Positions 1 through 6,094 of a stretch of DNA of 7,531 bases are shown piece by piece. The first letter of the stretch is position 1; each line of letters opens with the position of its first letter. The stretch covers positions 1 to 7,531 of the forward strand of contig JAGVBL010000190.1 in assembly GCA_020059785.1 (NCBI GenBank), in the 5' to 3' direction. The DNA is from Ignavibacteriales bacterium. Lineage in GTDB: Bacteria; Bacteroidota; Ignavibacteria; Ignavibacteriales; Melioribacteraceae. The notes under the pieces are model-generated. The model made no database searches, was not told the origin of the DNA, and saw nothing but the letters and a program-made list of their open reading frames with translations. Position numbers and translations under genes: made by a program.

Positions 1-801
1 ATGGGTGGAAGATTCGAAGTCAATCCATTCGACTTTATTAAATTTGGAGTTAGTTACATTGACAAGAATTATAAACAGGAAGATTATAATTCGTTGCGGT
101 TAAATTCCGATCTTGATCCTGTAACTGTTTTAATCCAATCTAAGTCGAACCAGTATAAATATGTTTCCGGTGATATATGGTTTGAATTACCTGAACTGTT
201 TGAAGTTAGTTCAAGATATGAATACGATTTGAATGTTCAAACAACTTCAAGAATCGAGGTTGATGGTAGATTTCAATTAACCGACAACATTGGTTTAAAC
301 GGATATTACAATTACCGTGAACCTCAGATAAGATATAATTCTATCTTTTCGGTTTTCAATTTCGGTAACTCTCAGGAAATTGAAGGCGGATTAGATTATC
401 GGATTCCTAAAGTTGCAACATTTTTCGGCAAGTACGGTTACGTTAAGTATAAGGACGAAAACTCTTCCAGAATTACTGTTGGCGCAACAACTGAATACGG
501 AAGTATAAGCTACAGAAAAAATCTTGGCTATGCAGGTGAACTTGACGGTGTTTCACTCTACACAGCAAGAACATTTTTAGACGGATTCTTGACGCCTTCT
601 GCCGGAATATCTTATACAACTTACAAATTATCTAAGGATTCCGACTCAAATAAAATCATCTCATTTTTGGGTGGAATAAATGTCCGGCCATGGCGCACCT
701 GGTCATTCGATCTTCAGGGACAATATTTCAACAATAAAATTTATAAGAATGATTTCCGTGTTTTATTTAAAGTAAATCACCTGTTCAATACTAACTTTTA
801 G
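1..801 (+). CDS. Outer-membrane β-barrel protein, 5'-partial (putative porin of a cytochrome conduit)
   Basis: The 266 residues visible are a succession of alternating polar/aromatic stretches separated by short turns, such as FIKFGVSYI, FEVSSRYEY, GLNGYYNY, FFGKYGYVKY and FRVLFKV. This is the pattern of amphipathic transmembrane β-strands. The chain ends in Phe (HLFNTNF), as expected of the terminal strand signal of outer-membrane barrels. There are no Cys residues and no heme motifs. An ATG coincides with the first base of the window, but the protein starts inside a strand-like segment and has no signal peptide, so the true start most likely lies upstream. The stop is 6 nt before a 14-heme cytochrome gene, implying co-transcription. 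By analogy with MtrB/PioB-type and Geobacter porin-cytochrome clusters, I infer a barrel that sheathes a cytochrome wire. No family-specific motif proves this, and an unrelated barrel is possible. Confidence 0.7.
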   Translation: MGGRFEVNPFDFIKFGVSYIDKNYKQEDYNSLRLNSDLDPVTVLIQSKSNQYKYVSGDIWFELPELFEVSSRYEYDLNVQTTSRIEVDGRFQLTDNIGLNGYYNYREPQIRYNSIFSVFNFGNSQEIEGGLDYRIPKVATFFGKYGYVKYKDENSSRITVGATTEYGSISYRKNLGYAGELDGVSLYTARTFLDGFLTPSAGISYTTYKLSKDSDSNKIISFLGGINVRPWRTWSFDLQGQYFNNKIYKNDFRVLFKVNHLFNTNF

Positions 802-807
802 AATATT

Positions 808-2016
808 ATGAAAATAAAATTACTTTATGGTTCTCTATCGCTAATAATATTATTGTTTCTTACCATAGCTGCAATTGATATTAATAAAAGCGATGAACCT
901 CAAAAGACCAACAAAGATGTAATTAAATTCTCGCACGCTGTTCATAAAGAGGTAACCGACTGTGCATCATGCCATACAAATGCTTTAGAAAGCATATCTC
1001 TAAATGATAGACTACTCCCTGAAAAATCTGTTTGTGCAACATGCCATGATGTTGAAGATACAGATAATTGTAATTACTGCCATTATGAAGATGTACAGGA
1101 ACCATTGCTAATTAAAAAATCGGAATTACTCTTTAATCACAAGCTACATGCATCCGATCAAAAAATGGAATGCACCGCATGTCATAAAGGTCTGGAAGAT
1201 GTTGCATACAGTTTCGAATCAAAGTCGGTTAATCCGCCAATGGCAAATTGTTATACATGCCATAACGACAGAACAGTTGCAACGAACAATTGCGAGACTT
1301 GTCACATCTCAACGGTTAATTTAGTCCCGGCAGATCATCAACAGGTTGGATTCTTGAAGTCGCATAAACACAAAGCCATTTCTATGAACAATAATTGTGA
1401 AATGTGCCACGATAATACTTTCTGCGAATCATGTCACGTTTCTACAACTATGATAACCGAAACCAATAAAGCTCGGGATTTTTATACACCATTCTCACCT
1501 CACAAATTTGTTGATAATACAAAGCAACAGCAGTTAACCCGTGTGCATGATTTAAACTACCGTTTTACTCACGGTATTGATGCTAAGGGCAAGTCAGCTA
1601 ACTGCCAAACATGCCACCAGACAGAAACATTCTGTGTAGAATGTCATACAACTTCCGGTGGAGATTATGCATTAGGAGGAATGGTGCCGGCTTCTCATAG
1701 AGCACCTAATTTCGTTACAATTGGTGTAGGAACCGGCGGCGGGCAGCATGCTACTTTAGCAAGAAGAGATATTGAAAGATGCGCCGGATGCCATGATGTT
1801 CAAGGTGCTGATGCAAATTGTATTTTGTGCCATGTTGATAACGATGGTATTAAGGGTACAAATCCAAAAACACATATACGCGGATTTTTGAAATCATCCA
1901 GTGATGGCGATTGGCATAATGATTTAGGATCTGTTTGTTACTCATGCCATACAGATGCAAATGCGAAGCCGACCGGTAAAAAAGGAATTGGTTTCTGCGG
2001 TTATTGTCATAATTAA
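808..2016 (+). CDS. Multiheme c-type cytochrome with 14 CX2CH motifs
   Basis: This 402-residue protein has 14 CX2CH heme-attachment motifs, with first Cys at residues 52, 76, 88, 122, 148, 162, 197, 206, 266, 276, 325, 338, 377 and 397. The last motif ends one residue before the stop. That is about one heme per 29 residues, which is very dense. Residues 4-22 form a hydrophobic signal peptide or membrane anchor with no lipobox. Two FxHxxH elements (residues 41-46 and 109-114) precede hemes 1 and 4, like the axial-His arrangement of cytochrome c7/c3 families, so bis-His low-spin hemes are likely. The start at 808 is 6 nt after the barrel gene and lacks a Shine-Dalgarno sequence, like most genes here. 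The inferred role is a periplasmic or barrel-embedded electron wire. A reductase activity cannot be excluded, but no catalytic motif is visible. Confidence 0.93.
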   Translation: MKIKLLYGSLSLIILLFLTIAAIDINKSDEPQKTNKDVIKFSHAVHKEVTDCASCHTNALESISLNDRLLPEKSVCATCHDVEDTDNCNYCHYEDVQEPLLIKKSELLFNHKLHASDQKMECTACHKGLEDVAYSFESKSVNPPMANCYTCHNDRTVATNNCETCHISTVNLVPADHQQVGFLKSHKHKAISMNNNCEMCHDNTFCESCHVSTTMITETNKARDFYTPFSPHKFVDNTKQQQLTRVHDLNYRFTHGIDAKGKSANCQTCHQTETFCVECHTTSGGDYALGGMVPASHRAPNFVTIGVGTGGGQHATLARRDIERCAGCHDVQGADANCILCHVDNDGIKGTNPKTHIRGFLKSSSDGDWHNDLGSVCYSCHTDANAKPTGKKGIGFCGYCHN

Positions 2017-2037
2017 TTTTAATTTCTTGGAAAAACT

Positions 2038-3054
2038 ATGAGATATACAAAAATTTACCTGATAATAGTTTTAATGCTGGGATTTGTATTTACATCTTGC
2101 AGCGAAATTCAGGATGAAATAACTCCACCTGAAAGTATTAGTGTTCACGGTGTAGATTTTATGAAAAAAAGTTCGAGTAATTTCCACGGTAGAAAACTTG
2201 TTGATGGATCGATGGAATCTTGCAAAGAGTGCCATGCGCAAAATTATGGCGGCGGAACTGCAAAAGTTAGTTGCTCTACAAATAATTGTCATCCGGGAAT
2301 TACTGTCCATACTGCTAACATAATGAATCCTAATTCCAATCAATTTCATGGCAGCTTTATTTCTGCTCGTGCATGGAATATGTCTCAGTGTACACAATGC
2401 CATGGTTCTAATTATGCTGGTGGAATTGTTAGCCCGACTTGTAATTCATGTCATAAAAATTCAGCCGGTCCAGAAGCTTGTAATACATGCCATGGTGATT
2501 TCGGAAATGCGACGAGAATTGCTCCTCCTCGTGCATTAGACAGATCGATTGCTACAACAAATCCTGCTGTTGGTGCTCATCAGGAACATTTATATACCCT
2601 AAAAATCGGTGCGGCAGTATTATGTAATGAATGTCATAAAGTACCCGGCGGTTTATTTACTACCGGTCATGTAAACGATGGCACTTCAAAAGCAGAAGTG
2701 ATTTTTGGAACATTATCTAATAAAGGGTCTGTTAATTCTGCATATGATTTTACTTCTAACAAATGTTCTAATACTTACTGCCATGGTAATTTTAAATTTT
2801 CTAAAGCAAATTCGATTTACCAGTTTGCATACACAGAAGATCAGATGGTAGGTAAAAATTTTAGTCCCGATTGGAAGAAAGTTGATGGCTCGCAAGCTGC
2901 ATGCGGCACATGCCATGGTTTACCTCCAACCGGACATATGGCATCTGAACTTAAATCATGTGCAACATGTCATCAAGGTGTTGTTGATGCACAAGGAAAG
3001 ATTATAGATAAGACCAAGCATATCAATGGTCAGATTAATGTTTTTGGGAATTAA
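2038..3054 (+). CDS. Multiheme lipoprotein of the CX4CH/CX2CH (Geobacter-type) family, 9 motifs
   Basis: This 338-residue lipoprotein has a hydrophobic signal ending in the lipobox FTSC (lipidated C21), followed by SEIQDE. It has seven CX2CH motifs (first Cys at 62, 118, 135, 148, 196, 289 and 308) and two CX4CH motifs (C79-H85 and C243-H249). The C-terminal pattern is CSNTYCHG, then a Trp (W279), CGTCHGLPPTGH, CATCH, and a tail with KHINGQINV. It matches the Geobacter CxxxxCH...CXXCH family described as TIGR01904, which includes outer-membrane cytochromes. Residues 49-87 and 103-141 look like an internal duplication. The gene starts 21 nt after the 14-heme gene and is followed by a terminator, so it is the last gene of the left unit. 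The inferred role is an outer-surface or periplasm-facing partner of the barrel and 14-heme protein. The side of the membrane is not readable. Confidence 0.92.
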   Translation: MRYTKIYLIIVLMLGFVFTSCSEIQDEITPPESISVHGVDFMKKSSSNFHGRKLVDGSMESCKECHAQNYGGGTAKVSCSTNNCHPGITVHTANIMNPNSNQFHGSFISARAWNMSQCTQCHGSNYAGGIVSPTCNSCHKNSAGPEACNTCHGDFGNATRIAPPRALDRSIATTNPAVGAHQEHLYTLKIGAAVLCNECHKVPGGLFTTGHVNDGTSKAEVIFGTLSNKGSVNSAYDFTSNKCSNTYCHGNFKFSKANSIYQFAYTEDQMVGKNFSPDWKKVDGSQAACGTCHGLPPTGHMASELKSCATCHQGVVDAQGKIIDKTKHINGQINVFGN

Positions 3055-3071
3055 ACTTTTCAATAATTGAT

Positions 3072-3098
3072 AAAGCCGCTTAAGTGCGGCTTTTTTTT
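3072..3098 (+). terminator. Rho-independent terminator after the barrel-cytochrome unit
   Basis: A perfect 8-bp stem AAAGCCGC/GCGGCTTT encloses a 6-nt loop (TTAAGT), and its 3' arm runs directly into an eight-T tract. It sits 18 nt after the stop of the 9-heme lipoprotein gene and only 35 nt before the next start codon. It is the strongest terminator in the window and separates the left unit from the regulator gene. Confidence 0.93.
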
Positions 3099-3107
3099 CA
3101 CTTTAAT

Positions 3108-3122
3108 GAAACAAATTGTAAC
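3108..3122. promoter_or_regulatory. Degenerate copy of the GAAACA-N3-TGTTTC dyad before the activator gene
   Basis: The sequence GAAACA-AAT-TGTAAC has the same 6-3-6 architecture as the perfect dyad at 4566-4580, with two mismatches in the right arm. It lies between the terminator and the start codon of the sigma54 activator gene. I infer an autoregulatory site for that activator. This rests on similarity to the two better copies in front of the sigma54 promoter. Confidence 0.5.
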
Positions 3123-3125
3123 AAC

Positions 3126-3140
3126 GAAACAAAATGTCCA
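3126..3140. promoter_or_regulatory. Possible second, weak dyad overlapping the activator start codon
   Basis: The sequence GAAACA-AAA-TGTCCA keeps the left arm and the symmetric ACA-N3-TGT core but loses the last three bases of the right arm. It begins 18 nt after the copy at 3108 and covers the ATG at 3134. A protein bound here would hinder transcription or translation of the activator. The A-rich start region could produce this match by chance, so it is tentative. Confidence 0.28.
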
Positions 3141-4465
3141 TACAAGAAAAATTTAAAGATCACATTTTAGATTCGATTGCAGAAGGCGTATTTACTGTAG
3201 ATAAAAACTTCCAGATTAATTTCTTTAATAAAGCTGCAGAGAGAATTACCGGTTATAAAAGAGATGAAGTAATTGGTAGATTTTGTAAACACGTTTTTCA
3301 ATCCGAGTTTTGCTTTTCTGAATGCCCAATATCGATTGTTCTTCAAACCAGAAAAAATATTTATGATTTTGAATCGAATATAAAAAACTGCGTAGGTGAT
3401 CAAAAACCAATTATGCTAAACGCTGCGGTATTATATAACGAGAATAATGAACCTACCGGGGGAATTATTTCTTTTAGAGATGTTAGCGTATTTGAAGAAA
3501 TCGGGATTAATCTTCACAAGGGAACTCAGTTTCATTCTATGATTGGTCATAGTAAGCCAATGCAAAATATTTTTAATTTGATTCAGGAAATATCAGATTC
3601 GGACGCTCCTGTTTTAATTTCCGGAGAATCCGGAACAGGAAAAGAATTAATTGCAAATGCAATTCAAAAATCGAGTCATAGAAATGATCAATCCTTTATC
3701 AAATTTAATTGTTCCGTTTTCCCGCAAAATTTATTAGCAAGTGAATTATTCGGACATGTAAAAGGTGCATTTACAGATGCAATAAAAGACCGTGCCGGAC
3801 GATTTGAACTTGCAGATAAAGGTACAATCTTTTTAGATGAAGTTGCTGAGATGCCGCCGCACACTCAGATTCAATTGTTAAGAATTCTTCAGGAAGGAAC
3901 ATTTGAAAGAATTGGAGAATCAATAACCCGCCATACAGATGTTAGAATAATTGCTGCAACAAACATTAACATTAAGGATGCATTAAAGAGTGGAACATTC
4001 CGCGATGATTTATTTTATAGACTTAGCGTAATTCCAATTGAAGTTCCTCCGCTTAGAGAAAGGAAGGAAGATATTGTTCCTTTGGTAAATCATTTTTTAC
4101 ACAAATTTTCGTTAGTATATAAAAAGGAGATTATAGAAATTGAAGAGGTTGCGCTTGACTTGTTGTTAAATTATAACTGGCCCGGTAACATTAGAGAATT
4201 AGAAAATGCAATTGAGTATGCTTTTGTAAGAACCATAAATAAAAATAGAATAGAGAAACAAAAGCTTCCCGCTTCTATTTTGCAGAATATAAAAGGGTTA
4301 AAAACTTTCTTCCCTGCTCCAGTAGTATCCGCAAACAAAGAAAAAACTGATCTGATAATTCTCCTCGAAAAGCACAGATGGAACAAAACCAATGTTGCAA
4401 AAGAACTTGGAATTGGCAGAACAACACTCTGGAGAAAGATGAAAGAATTCAAGATTGTGGAATAA
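3134..4465 (+). CDS. Sigma54-dependent transcriptional activator, PAS-AAA+-Fis
   Basis: This 443-residue activator has an N-terminal PAS domain (about 8-125) instead of a phosphoreceiver, so it probably senses a signal directly. The PAS domain has a Cys cluster, C51, C60 and C64 (FCFSECP), plus C86. The AAA+ domain (about 135-370) has Walker A GESGTGKE (164-171), a sigma54-contacting loop reading GAFTDA instead of GAFTGA (211-216), Walker B FLDE (233-236), AATN (274-277), candidate arginine fingers R290 and R296 (FRDDLFYRL) and WPGNIREL (349-356). The C-terminus (about 406-441) is a Fis-type helix-turn-helix. There is no signal peptide, so it is cytoplasmic. The start has no Shine-Dalgarno sequence but is the only ATG fitting a complete PAS domain. 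Repeated dyads beside its own start and upstream of the promoter at 4621 suggest it drives the 11-heme/rhodanese genes. Confidence 0.95.
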   Translation: MSIQEKFKDHILDSIAEGVFTVDKNFQINFFNKAAERITGYKRDEVIGRFCKHVFQSEFCFSECPISIVLQTRKNIYDFESNIKNCVGDQKPIMLNAAVLYNENNEPTGGIISFRDVSVFEEIGINLHKGTQFHSMIGHSKPMQNIFNLIQEISDSDAPVLISGESGTGKELIANAIQKSSHRNDQSFIKFNCSVFPQNLLASELFGHVKGAFTDAIKDRAGRFELADKGTIFLDEVAEMPPHTQIQLLRILQEGTFERIGESITRHTDVRIIAATNINIKDALKSGTFRDDLFYRLSVIPIEVPPLRERKEDIVPLVNHFLHKFSLVYKKEIIEIEEVALDLLLNYNWPGNIRELENAIEYAFVRTINKNRIEKQKLPASILQNIKGLKTFFPAPVVSANKEKTDLIILLEKHRWNKTNVAKELGIGRTTLWRKMKEFKIVE

Positions 4466-4473
4466 ATTGTTTC

Positions 4474-4491
4474 GTTTCAGAATTATGAAAC
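4474..4491. repeat. Short inverted repeat just after the activator gene
   Basis: GTTTCA-GAATTA-TGAAAC is a 6-bp AT-rich inverted repeat beginning 9 nt after the activator stop and followed by ATTTTGTT. Another TGTTTC half-site lies immediately upstream at 4468-4473. It could be a weak terminator, but the stem is short and A/T-rich. It is more likely part of the cluster of GAAAC/GTTTC half-sites overlapping the dyad at 4487. Confidence 0.4.
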
Positions 4492-4501
4492 ATTTTGTTC
4501 C
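4487..4501. promoter_or_regulatory. Distal upstream activator-binding dyad for the sigma54 promoter
   Basis: GAAACA-TTT-TGTTCC differs from a perfect GAAACA-N3-TGTTTC palindrome at one base. Its centre lies about 150 nt upstream of the predicted sigma54 transcription start, within the usual distance for enhancer-type sites bound by Fis-domain activators. Half-sites of the same sequence (4468-4473 and 4474-4478) lie just upstream. The link to the neighbouring activator is inferred. Confidence 0.58.
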
Positions 4502-4565
4502 TTATTGAGTAATTGCTTCGATTTCAAAGATAATTAGCCCGCGCTCCCATACCTCTAAAATTTAC

Positions 4566-4580
4566 GAAACAGTATGTTTC
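4566..4580. promoter_or_regulatory. Proximal upstream activator-binding dyad for the sigma54 promoter
   Basis: GAAACAGTATGTTTC is a perfect 6-3-6 palindrome. Its centre is about 50 nt upstream of the -24 element and about 75 nt upstream of the predicted transcription start, and it lies 79 nt downstream of the distal copy. The right arm also takes part in an overlapping TGTTT-C-AAACA palindrome (4575-4585). It is the best candidate enhancer site for the sigma54 activator encoded upstream. Confidence 0.65.
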
Positions 4581-4620
4581 AAACAAATATTCTAAAATAA
4601 GTCAAAAAAGTATTTTTTTA

Positions 4621-4637
4621 TTGGCACTTACTTTGCA
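4621..4637 (+). promoter_or_regulatory. Sigma54 (-24/-12) promoter of the 11-heme/rhodanese unit
   Basis: TTGGCACTTACTTTGCA matches the sigma54 consensus TTGGCAC-N5-TTGCA. The invariant GG (4623-4624) and GC (4635-4636) are separated by exactly 10 bases, which is the required spacing. The predicted transcription start is near 4648, giving a leader of about 29 nt before the ATG at 4677. The gene directly upstream encodes a sigma54 activator, which strongly supports the call. Confidence 0.92.
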
Positions 4638-4676
4638 CATAATATTTCAATTTTTCAGAAATAATCGGACAGTGTT

Positions 4677-6047
4677 ATGCAAAGGAAACTATTTATTCTC
4701 TTCTCTTTTGTGTTCTTAATTTATTTATCGGGATGTAAAGATAGAAACGAAGAACCAATCTCTCCGGACCAGCAAGTAATAACGAAATCAGTTGCTTCAT
4801 GCGAAGGATGCCATACTAATTACCAGCAATTAAAAAAAGTTTATACGCCTGATCCACCAAGTGAAGGCGGTGGAGGTTGCGGAGGCGACACTCCACATAT
4901 TGAACCATACGACAGAGTTTTCTTAAGTGGTGACGGTTATAAGGAATTTAAAAACGATGTACATGGAAAAATTCCTTGCACTACCTGTCACAATGGTGTG
5001 GACGGAACAGATAATAAAACTCAAGCTCATTCGGGTAACTTTATTAAAAAACCATCTGCATATGCTGATCAGAAATGTTCATCATGTCATACTGAAATAG
5101 TAATGAGAACAAAAAATAGTCTGCATGAACAAGGATGGGGACAAAAGTCGATGGTTGTATTAAGAAGCGGACTACCGAATATACCTGCTGGTTTTAGTCA
5201 ACTATCTCAAAGAATGAAAGATGGTTATGAAGTTAATTGCGCTAAATGCCATGCTTCGTGTGGTGATTGCCATGTTAATAGACCAAAAGCTGGTGGTGGT
5301 GGTCTTGCAAACGGACATGCTTTTACAAAGACACCTGATATGCGTAATGTTTGCGTTACATGCCATGTTAGCCGGGGAGGACACGCTTATTTCGGTCAGG
5401 CAACCGGAACTGTTCCGGATGTTCATTTAACCAGCAGACAGTTTACATGTATTCGATGCCATACCAAAAATGAAGTTCATGGAGATGGTAATATTTACGA
5501 TCAACGCTATAAAATGGCATTATTACCAAAGTGTACTGATTGCCATTCAGGTGTAGCAAATACAAATCAATACCATGCTGCACACATTAACACATTCAGT
5601 TGTAATACCTGTCACTCACAGGATTATAATAACTGCGGAAGCTGCCACATAGGTGGAGAGGGCGCAAGAATTCCTTCCTATCAAGGTTTTAAAATTGGTA
5701 TGAACCCTATTCCTGACACAAAACCATTCAAGTATGCAGTATTAAGAAGATCTCTTATGGCACCCGATAGCTGGAAAGAATATGGAACTGCGAATCTTTC
5801 TAATTTCAATGTAAGACCAACATATAAATATGCAACTCCACATAATATTATTAAGTGGACTAAAAGAACGCAAGTTGCAAGCGGTAAGCCATGTTATGAT
5901 GCTTGCCATATTATTAAAAATTCCGATGGCACATACAAAAATAAAGAGCTATACCTATTCAGAAACGATTTGGCTACATGGGAAGTTACAGCAACCCAAG
6001 CCATAACTGTGGATAATAGATTACCAGTAAAATGGGATGTAAAATAA
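4677..6047 (+). CDS. Multiheme lipoprotein cytochrome, ten CX2CH plus one CX3CH motif
   Basis: This 456-residue lipoprotein has lipobox LSGC (C20) followed by KDRNEE. It has ten CX2CH motifs with first Cys at 42, 101, 134, 188, 195, 226, 258, 286, 309 and 320, and a final unusual CX3CH (C406-H411, CYDACH). Motifs 4 and 5 (188-199) are nearly fused. A Gly-rich loop at 61-71 carries an extra Cys, C68, outside any heme motif. Residues 325-405 have no heme motif and form a distinct segment (FKIGMNPIP, then several Tyr/Trp residues) before the odd last heme. It is the first gene after the sigma54 promoter, so its synthesis is probably conditional. A rhodanese lipoprotein follows 47 nt later. I do not recognise a named family. 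The separate C-terminal segment and odd heme leave room for a terminal reductase as well as a simple electron carrier. Confidence 0.92.
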   Translation: MQRKLFILFSFVFLIYLSGCKDRNEEPISPDQQVITKSVASCEGCHTNYQQLKKVYTPDPPSEGGGGCGGDTPHIEPYDRVFLSGDGYKEFKNDVHGKIPCTTCHNGVDGTDNKTQAHSGNFIKKPSAYADQKCSSCHTEIVMRTKNSLHEQGWGQKSMVVLRSGLPNIPAGFSQLSQRMKDGYEVNCAKCHASCGDCHVNRPKAGGGGLANGHAFTKTPDMRNVCVTCHVSRGGHAYFGQATGTVPDVHLTSRQFTCIRCHTKNEVHGDGNIYDQRYKMALLPKCTDCHSGVANTNQYHAAHINTFSCNTCHSQDYNNCGSCHIGGEGARIPSYQGFKIGMNPIPDTKPFKYAVLRRSLMAPDSWKEYGTANLSNFNVRPTYKYATPHNIIKWTKRTQVASGKPCYDACHIIKNSDGTYKNKELYLFRNDLATWEVTATQAITVDNRLPVKWDVK

Positions 6048-6080
6048 TATCACAAAACCATAATCATAAAAACAAAATGA

Positions 6081-6086
6081 AGGGAG
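6081..6086 (+). promoter_or_regulatory. Strong Shine-Dalgarno site that fixes the rhodanese gene start
   Basis: AGGGAG lies 8 nt before the ATG at 6095. It selects this start over the in-frame ATG at 6032, which overlaps the upstream gene, and over those at 6077 and 6101. It is the only clear Shine-Dalgarno sequence in the window. Confidence 0.75.
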
Positions 6087-6094
6087 TAGTAAAA

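Noticed and set aside
923..1105. Minus-strand open frames, here and opposite the other large genes (for example 2071-2403, 4171-4452 and 5202-5426)
   Set aside because: They lie fully opposite strong coding genes with heme or AAA+ motifs, and their predicted proteins show no recognisable domains.
1624..1638. GAAACA-N3-TGT match within the 14-heme gene
   Set aside because: The right arm beyond TGT does not match, and it encodes conserved protein sequence between two heme motifs. It is probably chance and serves as a caution on motif specificity.
2348..2539. Small + strand frames inside the multiheme genes (also 5221-5430)
   Set aside because: They are frame-shifted shadows of the repetitive TGY-CAY heme-motif codons in the real genes.
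2679..2693. TGGCAC-N8-GC match resembling a sigma54 promoter inside the 9-heme gene
   Set aside because: The GG-to-GC spacing is right, but the -12 element reads AAGC instead of TTGC, and it lies within coding sequence with no gene starting nearby.
5757..5775. TGGCAC followed by GC inside the 11-heme gene, a second sigma54-like match
   Set aside because: The spacing between GG and GC is 9 and not 10, and the -12 region lacks TTGC.
808..6047. Repeated short TGC/TGT...TGCCAT patterns that look like a DNA repeat array
   Set aside because: They are the coding signature of recurrent CX2CH heme motifs, irregularly spaced and not a CRISPR or satellite repeat.
6032..6094. Longer start for the rhodanese gene at 6032, overlapping the end of the 11-heme gene, or at 6077
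   Set aside because: The 21 extra residues are polar and would bury the lipoprotein signal peptide. The ATG at 6095 has a clear Shine-Dalgarno sequence and puts the signal at the N-terminus.
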